Source of the DNA: Hymenobacter cyanobacteriorum
GTDB taxonomy: Bacteria; Bacteroidota; Bacteroidia; Cytophagales; Hymenobacteraceae
Reading direction: 5' to 3'
Length of the DNA stretch: 64,000 nt
Assembly: GCF_022631375.1 (NCBI RefSeq)
Contig: NZ_JALBGC010000001.1
Location: forward strand, 434,001-498,000
A program made the position numbers and the translations under genes. The notes under the pieces were generated by a model that was not told the origin of the DNA, searched no databases, and was given only the letters and a program-made list of their open reading frames with translations. Each line of letters starts with the position of its first letter. Position 1 is the first letter of the stretch. Positions 8,134 to 17,500 of this stretch are shown here, piece after piece.

Positions 8134-9237
8134 CTACCCAATCTCAATCACCACATCATCCGTCATCGGGTGACCCACGCAGGTGAGGATGTAGCCCTGC
8201 TTCATCTCCGAATCCGACAGGCCTTCGCGCTCATCCAAGTGCACCTGGCCGCTGAGACACTTGCCGCGGCAAGCCGTGCACAGGCCGGCCTGGCACGAAT
8301 ACGGCAGGTCGATGTCTTGGTCGAGGGCCACTTCGAGGATGGTTTTACCTTTCGGCACCTCAATCAGGTACTCGCTGCCTTCGTACTGGATGGTGACGGT
8401 GCGGGTGCTTTTCACCTCGTCGGAACCGCTCGCGGTTACGTCGCCGTGGCCGTTGGGTTGGGCGGCAGCCACTTCGGCGTTGTCGGCGGCGGCCACGAAG
8501 CTTTCGCGGCGCACCCGGGCCTCGGGTACCTTCAGCAGGTCGAGGGCGGCGCGGGCTTCGGTCATCAGGCCCTCGGGGCCGCAGAGGAAGTAGTCGGCCT
8601 GCTCGGCCGGAAACTGGTGGCGCTGCTCCAGAATGCGCAGCAGCATGGTGCGGTTCAGGCGGCCGGTGTGGCGGTGCGGGGCCATCGGCTGCAGGGGCTG
8701 GCTGTACACGTGCTCCACCTGCAGGCGGCCGCCCGCGCTGGCTTCGAGGGCAGCGAGCTGCTGCTGAAAAATCACCGATTCTTCGTTGCGGTTGCCATAA
8801 ATGAGCAATACGTGGCTATTGGGCTCGCCGGCCAGCACGGCTTTCAGCATCGACATGAGCGGCGTGATGCCCGAGCCGGCCCCGATGAGCACCAGCGAGC
8901 GTGCCGCCTTAGGGCTGGGCGCGAGCGTGAAGTTGCCCAGCGGCTCCATCACCTCCAGCTGCTGGCCCACCTGCACGGTATCGAGCAAATAGTTGCTCAC
9001 GAGGCCGCCCGGCACGCGCTTCACTGTCACCGACAGGCGCGGGGCATCGGCCGGCGTGCTACTGAGCGAGTAGGCGCGGCGCTCCTTTTTGCCGCCGGGG
9101 CCGCAGGGCAGAATCAGGGTGAGGAACTGGCCCGGCCGGCTGGCAATGGGCTGGCGGTCGGGCCGTTCGAGGTGAATGGTAACGGTATCGGCGGTTTCCT
9201 GGGTCAGCGCAACTACGGTCAGGGTCTGGTAACTCAT
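8134..9237 (-). CDS. paaE: Phenylacetyl-CoA epoxidase reductase subunit PaaE
   Basis: A 367-residue flavin- and iron-sulfur-dependent reductase that passes electrons from NADPH to the PaaA diiron centre. Domains in order: FAD-binding barrel with RAYSLSSTP, NAD(P)-binding domain with LIGAGSGITPLMSML and the C-terminal LCGPEGLM, then a plant-type [2Fe-2S] ferredoxin with C315-x4-C320-x2-C323 and C353. The start is ATG 9237; the longer frame to 9414 has no family-like sequence. The gene is on the opposite strand and about 2.8 kb away from paaD, so it is transcribed apart from paaABCD, unlike the usual paaABCDE order. Confidence 0.94.
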   Translation of the reverse strand: MSYQTLTVVALTQETADTVTIHLERPDRQPIASRPGQFLTLILPCGPGGKKERRAYSLSSTPADAPRLSVTVKRVPGGLVSNYLLDTVQVGQQLEVMEPLGNFTLAPSPKAARSLVLIGAGSGITPLMSMLKAVLAGEPNSHVLLIYGNRNEESVIFQQQLAALEASAGGRLQVEHVYSQPLQPMAPHRHTGRLNRTMLLRILEQRHQFPAEQADYFLCGPEGLMTEARAALDLLKVPEARVRRESFVAAADNAEVAAAQPNGHGDVTASGSDEVKSTRTVTIQYEGSEYLIEVPKGKTILEVALDQDIDLPYSCQAGLCTACRGKCLSGQVHLDEREGLSDSEMKQGYILTCVGHPMTDDVVIEIG

Positions 9238-9449
9238 GCGGGATAAAAGTGGGAGTAACGGGGCGTACGGATTGAGGCGGGCAGCGGCGTCCGGCGCGGG
9301 CAAATTGACAAAAAGATGAACGGCCGGTCGGACAAGTGCCGAGCCAACTTCAGCCGCAAAGGTAACTTGCCGCCTGTCGCCCTCAACAGCCGCGCCCGGC
9401 GCGTAGTTTGCCAAACCGGGCTTTCCATTAAGCTAATAATTTCTCCATC

Positions 9450-10142
9450 TTGTCCCTCCCCGCCCTTCTGCTCCGCCACGCCGCCGAATTCGGCCCCGTG
9501 CTGCCCCTCGACCTGAACGCTGCTACCGTCACCCGCCTCGACTTTTCGGCTACCAATCCCACTGTCCTTAACGCCGACCTGCGCGACACCGCCGCCTTCA
9601 ACGAGCTGGTGAACACCATGCTGACCGAGGCCGGGGCCACCGCCGGCGTGGGCGGCTACCTCGAAAACCGCGTCATCTACCGCCGCAGCCCGCACTTCGG
9701 CCCCGGCGCGGCCGAAGAAGCCCGCTCCCTGCACCTCGGCGTAGATGTGTGGGTACCGGCCGGCACGCCCGTGCTCGCGCCGCTGCCCGCCATCGTCCAT
9801 AGCCTGGCCGACAACGACAACTTCGGCGATTACGGCCCCACCGTCATCCTGCAGCACGAACTGGAAGGCACCGTTTTCTACAGCCTCTACGGCCACCTCA
9901 GCCGCGCTGAGTGGCGGGCGCTGCGCGTGGGCCAGCCCTTGGCCAAAGGCGAAGCCTTCGCCACCGTTGGACCTTTCCCGGAGAATGGCGACTGGCCGGC
10001 CCACCTTCATTTTCAGCTTATGGCCGACCTGCAAGGCCGCGTGGGCGACTTTCCCGGCGTGGCCCGGCCCAGCGAGCGAGAGCTTTGGGCCGCACTGTGC
10101 CCCGACCCAAACTTGGTGCTGCAAAGCCGGCACCTTGTCTGA
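9450..10142 (+). CDS. M23 family metallopeptidase
   Basis: A 230-residue LytM-type peptidase domain protein, predicted to cut peptide cross-links in peptidoglycan or a related substrate. The M23 zinc ligands are visible: H95-x3-D99 in LHLGVDVW and H185-x-H187 in PAHLHFQL, with the conserved YGHL at 147-150. The best start is TTG 9450, because the frame has no ATG before codon 57 and the residues before that look coding. No signal peptide or membrane segment is evident, which is unusual for a cell-wall enzyme; the true start may differ. The gene is divergent from paaE. Confidence 0.82.
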   Translation: MSLPALLLRHAAEFGPVLPLDLNAATVTRLDFSATNPTVLNADLRDTAAFNELVNTMLTEAGATAGVGGYLENRVIYRRSPHFGPGAAEEARSLHLGVDVWVPAGTPVLAPLPAIVHSLADNDNFGDYGPTVILQHELEGTVFYSLYGHLSRAEWRALRVGQPLAKGEAFATVGPFPENGDWPAHLHFQLMADLQGRVGDFPGVARPSERELWAALCPDPNLVLQSRHLV

Positions 10143-10300
10143 ACCGCAGATTGTCGCGGATTAAACGGATAAGAACGGATTCTTTATCGAAACCTCTATA
10201 AACAAAGGCCAGTCCTCGATGAGCACTGGCCTTTTTCATTTTCAATTGAAAACGATTGAATCCGTTCTTATCCGTTTAATCCGCGACTATCTGCGGTTCA
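10140..10300. repeat. Long inverted repeat, family D, enclosing a terminator
   Basis: Arms 10140-10182 and 10258-10300 pair at 42 of 43 positions, built from ACCGCAGATT, CGCGGATTAAACGGAT-like words. The 75-nt loop holds a separate small terminator hairpin (10204-10236). It lies between the convergent M23 peptidase and permease genes; the left arm begins within the peptidase stop codon region. Confidence 0.95.
10204..10236. terminator. Terminator hairpin nested in the family D loop
   Basis: AAAGGCCAGT and ACTGGCCTTT pair perfectly around an 11-nt loop and are followed by further T residues. A-run and T-run on opposite sides allow termination in both directions. Confidence 0.85.
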
Positions 10301-10305
10301 GACAG

Positions 10306-11529
10306 TTAGTCGAACTTAATGGCCACCACTGGCTTAATCCGCGAAATCAGATACGTCGGAATCAGCACCGCCAGCAACGAAGCAGCGAACGTGGCCCCGT
10401 TAAGAATCAGCAGCATTTTCGGGTCCCACGAAATCGGCACGCGGTCCATGTAGTAGTTCTCAGGGTCGAGCGGAATGAGGTGGAAGTAGTACTGCAGTGC
10501 GCAGAAACCCACCGCAATGGCGTTGCCGATGAGCATGCCTCGCACCGTAAGCGACAGTCCCCGGAAGAAAAACATGCGCCGAATCTGGTTATCCGTCGCC
10601 CCCAGCGCCTTCAGAATTCCAATCATGTTGGTGCGCTCCAGAATCATGATGAAAATGGTGGCGACCATATTGAAGGTGGCCACGAAGATGATGAGAATCA
10701 GAAAAATCACCACGTTGCGGTTCAGCAGCTGCAGCCAGTCAAACAGCTGCGCGTACTGGTCGGTGATTTTGTCAATTTTCAAATCGTACGGCAGCCGCTC
10801 GTAGAACCGGTCGGCCGTGGCGTCCAGGGTATTGAAATCCTTGAGTACCACTTCCATGCCGCCCACCAGCGAGTCGGCCCACACCGGCGAGTTCAGCTCC
10901 CGAATCTGGCGAATGTCGCCGATGACGTACACTTCGTCAAACTCATCCAGCCCCGTCGAATAAATGCCGCACACGCGGAACGGCCGGATGCGCGGCGGGT
11001 TCTGGATGAAGTAGAACAGCGTTTTATCGCCCACGTTCAGCCGCAGCTTGTCGGCCACCTTGCGCGAAATCAGCACGTCGTCGCTGGCCGCCGAATCGGG
11101 GAAGCTGATGAACTTGCCCGCCACCAGATTCTGGCGCATGGGCGAGCGGCCGTCGGTTTCGGCAATGCCTTTCAGCACCACGCCCATTACCTCGTCGGGC
11201 GTTTTGATGATGGCCGTTTTCACGGCAAAGGGCTGCGTCGACTTCACTTCCGGAAACTCGTGCAGCTGCTTCACCAGCCGCGGGCCGGGAATGGGTGCGA
11301 CTTCCAGCGAATTGTTGGTGTCGTAGCGCGAGATTTGCAGGTGCGCGCCAAACGAGAAAATCTTGTTTTGAATCTCGTTGCGAAACCCTTGCAGGATGGC
11401 AAACGACACCACCATCACCGCCAGGCCCATGGCAATGCTGATGATGGCTATTTTTGTGACCGACGACGTGAAGGAGCCGGAATCGGCTCCGCCGTCGATT
11501 TTCTGCGAGATGTAGCGGGCGACGTTCAT
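10306..11529 (-). CDS. ABC transporter permease, LolC/E-FtsX family
   Basis: A 407-residue inner-membrane permease of the lipoprotein-releasing type. An N-terminal membrane segment (IAIISIAMGLAVMVVSFAIL, about 29-48) follows the family start ARYISQKIDGG. A long periplasmic domain (about 55-260) comes next, then three C-terminal helices (about 272-295, 318-345, 365-390) with the FtsX-domain pattern NMVATIFIMILERTNMIG and LKALGATDNQIRRMF. Such permeases pair with a LolD ATPase to extract lipoproteins from the inner membrane; no ATPase gene is adjacent here. It is divergent from the NamZ-like gene. Confidence 0.9.
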   Translation of the reverse strand: MNVARYISQKIDGGADSGSFTSSVTKIAIISIAMGLAVMVVSFAILQGFRNEIQNKIFSFGAHLQISRYDTNNSLEVAPIPGPRLVKQLHEFPEVKSTQPFAVKTAIIKTPDEVMGVVLKGIAETDGRSPMRQNLVAGKFISFPDSAASDDVLISRKVADKLRLNVGDKTLFYFIQNPPRIRPFRVCGIYSTGLDEFDEVYVIGDIRQIRELNSPVWADSLVGGMEVVLKDFNTLDATADRFYERLPYDLKIDKITDQYAQLFDWLQLLNRNVVIFLILIIFVATFNMVATIFIMILERTNMIGILKALGATDNQIRRMFFFRGLSLTVRGMLIGNAIAVGFCALQYYFHLIPLDPENYYMDRVPISWDPKMLLILNGATFAASLLAVLIPTYLISRIKPVVAIKFD

Positions 11530-11637
11530 TGTTCGAGCGTAAAGCTACGTTTTGAACCGGGACCAGCCGCATGTTGCGCCCAGCCCACCGGTCCGGCGCT
11601 CGCCATTAGCCGGTTAATTTCTATTTCCTGCACTGCT

Positions 11638-12888
11638 ATGATTGATTTTTCGGCTAAAATGACCCTGGCCCTGCTGCTGGCGTTGCCCGCTTGCGGCACT
11701 ACCCGGCCGGCCGCCACCGGTTCCGCTGCCCAAACGACGCCTGCACCAGCTGCGTCCCCTACGCAAATGGCTCCCCCGGCGGTTACCCGCGTGGTAGTCG
11801 GGGCCGAGCGGCTCGACCAGTACCTGCCGCAGCTCAAGGGCCAGCGCGTTGGCCTGGTCATCAACCAGACTTCCCGCGTGGGCAACGCTTATCTGGTCGA
11901 TACGCTGAAAGCGCGCGGCGTGAACGTGACGGCCATTTTCGCGCCCGAGCACGGCTTCCGTGGCGAAGCGGCCGACGGGGCCACCATCACCGACGGGCGC
12001 GATGCCCGCAGCGGCGTGCCGGTGCGCTCGGTGTACGGCAAAACCAAGAAGCCCACCCCCGAAATGCTGGCCGATGTCGACGTGCTGGTATTCGATATCC
12101 AGGACGTGGGGGCGCGGTTCTACACCTTCATCAGCACGCTGCACTACGTGATGGAAGCCGCCGCCGAACAGAACAAAGCCGTGCTGGTGCTCGACCGTCC
12201 CAACCCCAACGGCGACCTCGTGGACGGCCCCATGCTGGAGCCCGCCCACAAAAGCTTCGTCGGCCTCGACCCGCTGCCCATGGCCCACGGCCTCACCGTG
12301 GGCGAGCTGGCCCAGATGATAAACCAGGAAAAATGGCTGGCCGGCGGCCGCCCGTGCCGCCTCACGGTGGTGCCCATGCAAAAAGGGTACACTCACGCCA
12401 CGGCCTACCACTTGCCCGTGCGCCCCTCCCCCAACCTGCCCACCGACCACGCCGTGGCCCTCTACCCCAGCATCTGCCTATTTGAGGGCACCAACGTGAG
12501 CGTGGGGCGCGGCACCACCACGCCGTTCGAAATCATCGGCAGCCCCAGCCAGCCGGCCACGCGGCCCTACAATTTCACGCCCGCCCCCAACGCCGGCTCA
12601 CCCACCCCGCCGATGAAGGGCCAGCGCTGCTACGGCCTCGACCTGGCCACCGCCCCCGCCCGCGAGAACGGCGGCCTGGTGCTGAAATACCTACTTGACT
12701 TCTACCAGCAAAGCATCGACAAAGAGCATTTCTTCGGCAAGTATTTCGAGGAGTTGTCCGGCACCGATACCCTGCGCCAGCAGATTATTGCGGGTAAAAG
12801 CGAAGCCGAAATCCGCGCCAGTTGGGAGCCGGGCCTGAAGAAGTACCGGGCGCTGCGCAAGAAGTACCTGTTGTATCCGGAGCGGTAG
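11638..12888 (+). CDS. namZ: DUF1343 exo-beta-N-acetylmuramidase (NamZ-like) lipoprotein
   Basis: A 416-residue DUF1343 protein. Members of the family include NamZ, which releases MurNAc from the non-reducing end of peptidoglycan fragments. Family motifs seen include VGLVINQTSRVG, FAPEHGFRG, VDVLVFDIQDVGARFYT, LDRPNPNG and YPSICLFEGTNVSVGRGT. The start is ATG 11638; an upstream extension in the same frame is only antisense to the permease. The N-terminus has a short hydrophobic segment and lipobox LPAC (Cys19), followed by an Ala/Thr/Pro linker, so it is probably anchored in a membrane facing the periplasm. The gene symbol is assigned by family, not by proven function. Confidence 0.88.
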   Translation: MIDFSAKMTLALLLALPACGTTRPAATGSAAQTTPAPAASPTQMAPPAVTRVVVGAERLDQYLPQLKGQRVGLVINQTSRVGNAYLVDTLKARGVNVTAIFAPEHGFRGEAADGATITDGRDARSGVPVRSVYGKTKKPTPEMLADVDVLVFDIQDVGARFYTFISTLHYVMEAAAEQNKAVLVLDRPNPNGDLVDGPMLEPAHKSFVGLDPLPMAHGLTVGELAQMINQEKWLAGGRPCRLTVVPMQKGYTHATAYHLPVRPSPNLPTDHAVALYPSICLFEGTNVSVGRGTTTPFEIIGSPSQPATRPYNFTPAPNAGSPTPPMKGQRCYGLDLATAPARENGGLVLKYLLDFYQQSIDKEHFFGKYFEELSGTDTLRQQIIAGKSEAEIRASWEPGLKKYRALRKKYLLYPER

Positions 12889-12918
12889 GCTTGGCAGCAG
12901 GTTAAACCAATTAAAACG

Positions 12919-13022
12919 ACCGTCATGCTGAGCGCAGCCGAAGCATCTCTACTGCAATAGCAAATCCTGTCGATTGGATTAGTTGCATGGTAGAGATGCT
13001 TCGACAAGCTCAGCATGACGGC
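12919..13022. repeat. Inverted repeat, family A, upstream of fmt
   Basis: The outer parts of the arms pair well (GTCATGCTGAGC with GCTCAGCATGAC, and GAAGCATCTCTAC with the matching right arm). The middle of the left arm is CGCAGCC while the right arm matches CTTGTC. The two arms therefore carry two different subtypes and leave an internal loop. The central loop keeps CTGTCGATTGGATTA. Confidence 0.88.
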
Positions 13023-13074
13023 CATACAAATCCGTTCATCATCAGCCATCCAGTCCCGACCACCAATTCCTCCA

Positions 13075-14004
13075 ATGCTAAGAATCGTTTTTATGGGCAC
13101 GCCCGATTTCGCCGTGCCCACCCTGGAAAGCCTGGTGGCCTGGCCCGGCTGCCAGGTAGTGGCCGTCATCACGGCCCCCGACCGCCCGGCCGGGCGCGGG
13201 CGCCAGCTGCAAGCCTCGGCCGTGAAGGTGGCGGCTGAGGCGCACGGCCTGCCGGTGCTCCAGCCCACTAACCTAAAATCGCCGGAATTTCAGGCCGAGC
13301 TCAAAAGCTACGCGGCCGATTTGCAGGTGGTGGTGGCCTTCCGTATGCTGCCCGAGGCAGTGTGGAACATGCCCCGGCTGGGCTCCATCAACATCCACGG
13401 CTCGCTGCTGCCGCAGTACCGGGGCGCGGCTCCCATCAATTGGGCCATTATGCACGGCGACACCGAAACCGGCGTTACATCCTTCTTTCTGCGGCATGAG
13501 ATTGACACGGGCGACCTGATTTTTCAGGACCGCATCGCCATCGCGCCGGAGGACGATTTCGGCAGCGTGTACGACAAGCTGAAACTGGTGGGGGCCGATT
13601 TGGCCCTGCGCTCGGTGCAGGCCATTGCGGCCGGTACGGCGCCCAGCACGCCGCAGACGCAGCGCCCCGACCTGCGCCCCGCCCCTAAGCTGAGCAAGGA
13701 AACCGGTCGGCTCGATTTCAGCCGCCCGGCGGCCGAACTGGTGAACTGGGTGCGTGGCCTTTCGCCCATGCCCACGGCCTTCGCGGCGCTGCCCGATGGC
13801 CGCATCGTCAAAATTTACCGTGCCCAAACCTTGCCTTTTGACGAAGAAGCGGCCGCTACGCCAGGAACTTGGTCTTCAGACGGACGGCGCTACCTGCGCG
13901 TAGCGGCGGTCGACGGCTGGCTCGATTTGCTCGATGTGCAGTTGGAAGGCAAGAAGCGCATGAGCGTGGAGGAATTGTTACGGGGCTTCAAACCAACCTT
14001 TTAA
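13075..14004 (+). CDS. fmt: Methionyl-tRNA formyltransferase
   Basis: A 309-residue enzyme that formylates initiator Met-tRNA using 10-formyl-THF. The start is ATG 13075 (MLRIVFMGTPDFAVPTLE), the standard N-terminus; a longer frame from 13015 only reads through the upstream hairpin. Catalytic-domain motifs seen are NIHGSLLPQYRGAAPINWA and IDTGDLI, followed by the C-terminal tRNA-binding OB-like domain with LDFSRPAAELVNWVRGLSP. Length is normal. folA follows after 1 nt, which links formyl-folate use with folate reduction in one transcript. Confidence 0.96.
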   Translation: MLRIVFMGTPDFAVPTLESLVAWPGCQVVAVITAPDRPAGRGRQLQASAVKVAAEAHGLPVLQPTNLKSPEFQAELKSYAADLQVVVAFRMLPEAVWNMPRLGSINIHGSLLPQYRGAAPINWAIMHGDTETGVTSFFLRHEIDTGDLIFQDRIAIAPEDDFGSVYDKLKLVGADLALRSVQAIAAGTAPSTPQTQRPDLRPAPKLSKETGRLDFSRPAAELVNWVRGLSPMPTAFAALPDGRIVKIYRAQTLPFDEEAAATPGTWSSDGRRYLRVAAVDGWLDLLDVQLEGKKRMSVEELLRGFKPTF

Positions 14005-14005
14005 G

Positions 14006-14497
14006 ATGGTCGCATTAGTAGTAGCCGTGGCCGAAAACGGCATCATTGGCCAGCAGGGCCAACTACCTTGGGGCCGCATGCCCGCCGACTTGCGGCATTT
14101 CAAGCAACTCACCCTGGGCCACCCGGTGGTGATGGGCCGCAAAACGTTCGACAGCATTGGCAAGGCGTTGCCGGGCCGGCCCAACGTCGTGGTCACGCGT
14201 CAGGCTGGCTGGGCGGCCCCGGGCTGCGAGGTAGCGGGCTCGGTACTGGGCGCACTGGAGCGCGCCCGCGAATTGGATGCCGAAACGGTGTGCGTGATTG
14301 GTGGCGGCGAAATTTACCGCGAAGCCTTACCAACGGCCGACGTGGTTTACCTCACCGAAATCCACCACACTTTTGAAGGTGATGCCTCTTTCCCCCCCCT
14401 TTCGCCCAGCGAATGGCGCGAGGAAACCCGCGAGCGTCACGAAGCTGACGCGCAGCATACCTACGCTTATAGCTTCGTGACGCTACGGCGGCGCTAG
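14006..14497 (+). CDS. folA: Dihydrofolate reductase
   Basis: A 163-residue DHFR that reduces dihydrofolate with NADPH. Typical signatures are VAVAENGIIGQQGQLPWGRMPADLRHFK at the N-terminus, VVMGRKTFDSIGKALPGRPNVVVTR for cofactor binding, and CVIGGGEIYREALP near the middle. The start ATG lies 1 nt after the fmt stop, so the two are almost certainly co-transcribed and translationally coupled. A strong bidirectional terminator follows. Confidence 0.95.
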   Translation: MVALVVAVAENGIIGQQGQLPWGRMPADLRHFKQLTLGHPVVMGRKTFDSIGKALPGRPNVVVTRQAGWAAPGCEVAGSVLGALERARELDAETVCVIGGGEIYREALPTADVVYLTEIHHTFEGDASFPPLSPSEWREETRERHEADAQHTYAYSFVTLRRR

Positions 14498-14536
14498 CTG
14501 CTGCGGGATGACGTGAGCCGGACATCCAGCCAGAGG

Positions 14537-14580
14537 CACCGCAAAAAAGGCCGCCCGATTGGGCGGCCTTTTTTGCGGTG
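14537..14580. terminator. Bidirectional terminator between folA and the PorU2-type gene
   Basis: Twenty-nucleotide arms 14537-14556 and 14561-14580 pair perfectly around a GATT loop. The stem reads CACCGC, an A-run, GGCCGCCC on the left. A and T runs on both sides suit both converging transcripts. Confidence 0.95.
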
Positions 14581-14595
14581 CTATTGGAGCAGTTT

Positions 14596-17500
14596 CTAGT
14601 GCATGAGCACGAGCTTACCCCAGTCGTTTTTAAAGGCTTTGTCGCCGGCCGTTTCGCGGTGCGAGAACGAGACGTTGCTGTCGTCGTAAGCCACGCGGTA
14701 GAGGTAGGTGCCGTTGGCCAGGCGGTCGCCGTAGCTGTCGGTGCCATCCCATGCGTAGTCGGTGATGTTGTTGCCGATGTGCAGCGGACCCAGCTCGTTC
14801 ATGAAAATCTCGCGGACCACGCGGCCCGTGAGGCTCATAATCTGGATTTTCATGTTGCGCGGCAATTCCTGGCCCGTCACCGTGAACACGAAGCGCGCTT
14901 TGCTGATAACCGGGTTCGGGTACGGGTATACGTTGCTGATGGTGGCGGCATTCACCACCTCAAACGACAGCTGCACATCCTGCGCGGCGGCGGCCGAGTT
15001 GTTGGGGTCGCGGCCCTGCACGCGCAGGGTGTACTTGCCGTCGGGCAGCGGGTTGTTGAGGCCGGGCTCGTAGGTGAGACGGGCTACGCTGCCTTTGCTG
15101 GTATCAACGGTGAAGTGCACGTCGCTGCCCGTAAGCGGTACCAGGGTGCCCAGGCCGGTCTGGCCGGGGCGCAGCAGCGTGAGCGTGAATACCGAAGCAT
15201 CTGTGATGTGTCGTAGCTGGTCTTCGTCGTTGAGCTGGATGACAATGACGGGCCGCGCCGAAACTAACTCGCCGTTGAGGATGTGGCGGCCATCCACGGC
15301 TACATCGAGCGTGGGCGGTACGTTGTTGTTGATAATGGTGAATTCCGGCAGAATCAACTCGTTGTTTGCATAGTTCTGCTCGAGCTGCAAACCGGGGTTT
15401 TGCAGCTGTGGGTTTACGACCACTTCAATCTGGAAGCGGCCAAACAACCCTTTCATATCGATGCTCGCATTGATAGTTGCCGTTTCGCCCGGCAACGGGG
15501 CGGCGGTGCTAATAAGCGGGGCCGTAAACCGGATGTTATTGTTGCTGTCGCGCACCTGCACGCGGGTATTGAGCGGGCCGTTGAACGTTTCGGTTGATAT
15601 GTTCTTGAATTTCACCGGGAAGCTAACAATGCCTGGGCTGGTGGTGGCCTGTTGCAGCAGCGTCGCCGCCGCGTACGTGCTGGCGGGCACCGCATCGCGC
15701 TGCACAATGCCCTCGGGCAGGCCGCGTGAGGTGACCATCCACTGCCGCAATTGCGGGGCCACGCGGGCCGTATCTGCCAGCGTCAGGTCGAGCCGCAGGT
15801 AACGGTAGTCGGTCGCCGAAACAGTCGATAGGGACTGCGTGAACAAGGTACCATCGCGCAGCACCGGCAAGTTGGTAAATAGGGTGTTTTCAACCCCTTG
15901 GGAGTTCACGCCGATTACTTTCAGCGTGTACTGCCCCGAGTTATTGCGGGTGCGGATGGATGCATACAGGTTATTCCACTGCTGCGACGGGCCAATCAGC
16001 GTCGAAACCACGTGCCCGGCCGTCACTGCCCGCTGCAGCGTGTCCGTCAACTCGATGCGTTGGTTGTAGGCCAGCGTGGCCGACGTGCGGTCGGGGCCTT
16101 TTTCGTGCAGCAGGCGGCCGGTGGTAGCGGTCAGCTTCTGGCTCACCACCGCCAGCGGCTCGCCATCGGCCAGCGTGGTAATCAGTTGCGAACCGAGCAA
16201 GGTTTGCAAACGAGTCTTCAGGGCCGCGGGCAACAAGGAGTAGCGCAGCCGGTTGGTCGAAATCACCGCTACGTAGGCCTTGTTCGGAATCGCCGTCAGG
16301 AAAGCGTCGAGCTGCTGCTGGCGTGCCGCGCTGTAGTTCAGGTTATCGAGCGTATCGGTAGTGCTGGTGGGCGCAGTCTTCGAGAAATAGTAGAAGTAGT
16401 TGGGCGCCTGCCCGCAACGCTGGTACGTTGCCGGCATTACCAAGGGCCGTAGCGTGGCACCGTCGTACACAGCAATCAACAGGTTAGGAGACAGCACCCC
16501 GCAGTCGCTGACGGATGGCACCCCTCCCCCCGACTGCAGGTAGATGCCGCCACCAAGCAGATTGCCAAATTGCGCAGCACTTCGGGGAGGGCCACCGCCC
16601 ACTGTGCGCAACACCAGCGGAAAGCGCTCGGGCGCGAACGTCCAGTCGGTGGGCGGCCCGCTCACGGCCACCCCGGTCAGCGCATCGCGCCGGAACTGCC
16701 CGGCATCGCTCTGCGACCAGCCCGTCGGGCTGTTGGGAATTACCCGGAACGACGAGGTTACCCAGCTGCCATCTTCGCCCGCGGTGGGCGTTTGGAAACG
16801 GGCGCGCCAGTACCACACCACACTGTCGCGGCCCGCTACGGTAGTGGGCAGCGCCGCAACCTGCCATTCGGCCAGTACACCTGCCGTGATGGTAGCACGC
16901 TGCTTCACCGTACCGAAAGCCGGGTCGGTATCCAACTCGAACTCGTAGCCGCGCGAGGATTCGAGCGGGTTATTCGACTGCACACTGAGCCGTGGGGTGG
17001 TAGTCGCAGAAATCGAGAATTCGGTGGGGTTCAGCACCGAGAGGCCGCCGGTGAGGAAAGTAAAATTGATTTGGGCGGCGTTGTTAGTTTCGTTTGATTC
17101 GGCAATCTTGTTAGCGTAATCAAGCTCTACTTTGAAGGTATTGGAGCCGCCTTTACCCAGAAAAACAGTGGAATTGGGAATCGTCAGCGCATAAGTGGTA
17201 TCCTGCCGCCAAGCCTGCCGTACCGTGAAAGGGTAAGTCATCGACTGAGTGCCCAGGGTACGCGTCACCCGAATTTCAACCGGGTCGTAGGTGATTTTGC
17301 CGGGGTTGCTCACGCCCACATTCAGCACGAAATTGGTCGAAGCCGCCGTAACCTGGCCCGCCCCAGCCGACGGCACAATGGAAAGCGTAGCTGAATTGGC
17401 CACCAAATCGGGCAGCGCGGGCGAGTAGAGGGCAATAGTGGGGTCGCCCTGCCAACTGGTGCTCAGCAGCTGCTCAATGCCAATGTTATTCCGGAAGACG

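Noticed and set aside
9238..9449. Possible PaaR site upstream of paaE
   Set aside because: The best candidate (AACG with a 3-nt spacer before CGT) does not fit the 2-nt spacing or symmetry of the paaR operator.
10219..11637. 889-codon frame reaching far upstream of the NamZ-like gene
   Set aside because: The upstream part is antisense to the LolC/E-type permease gene and shows no domain; the lipoprotein signal begins at 11638.
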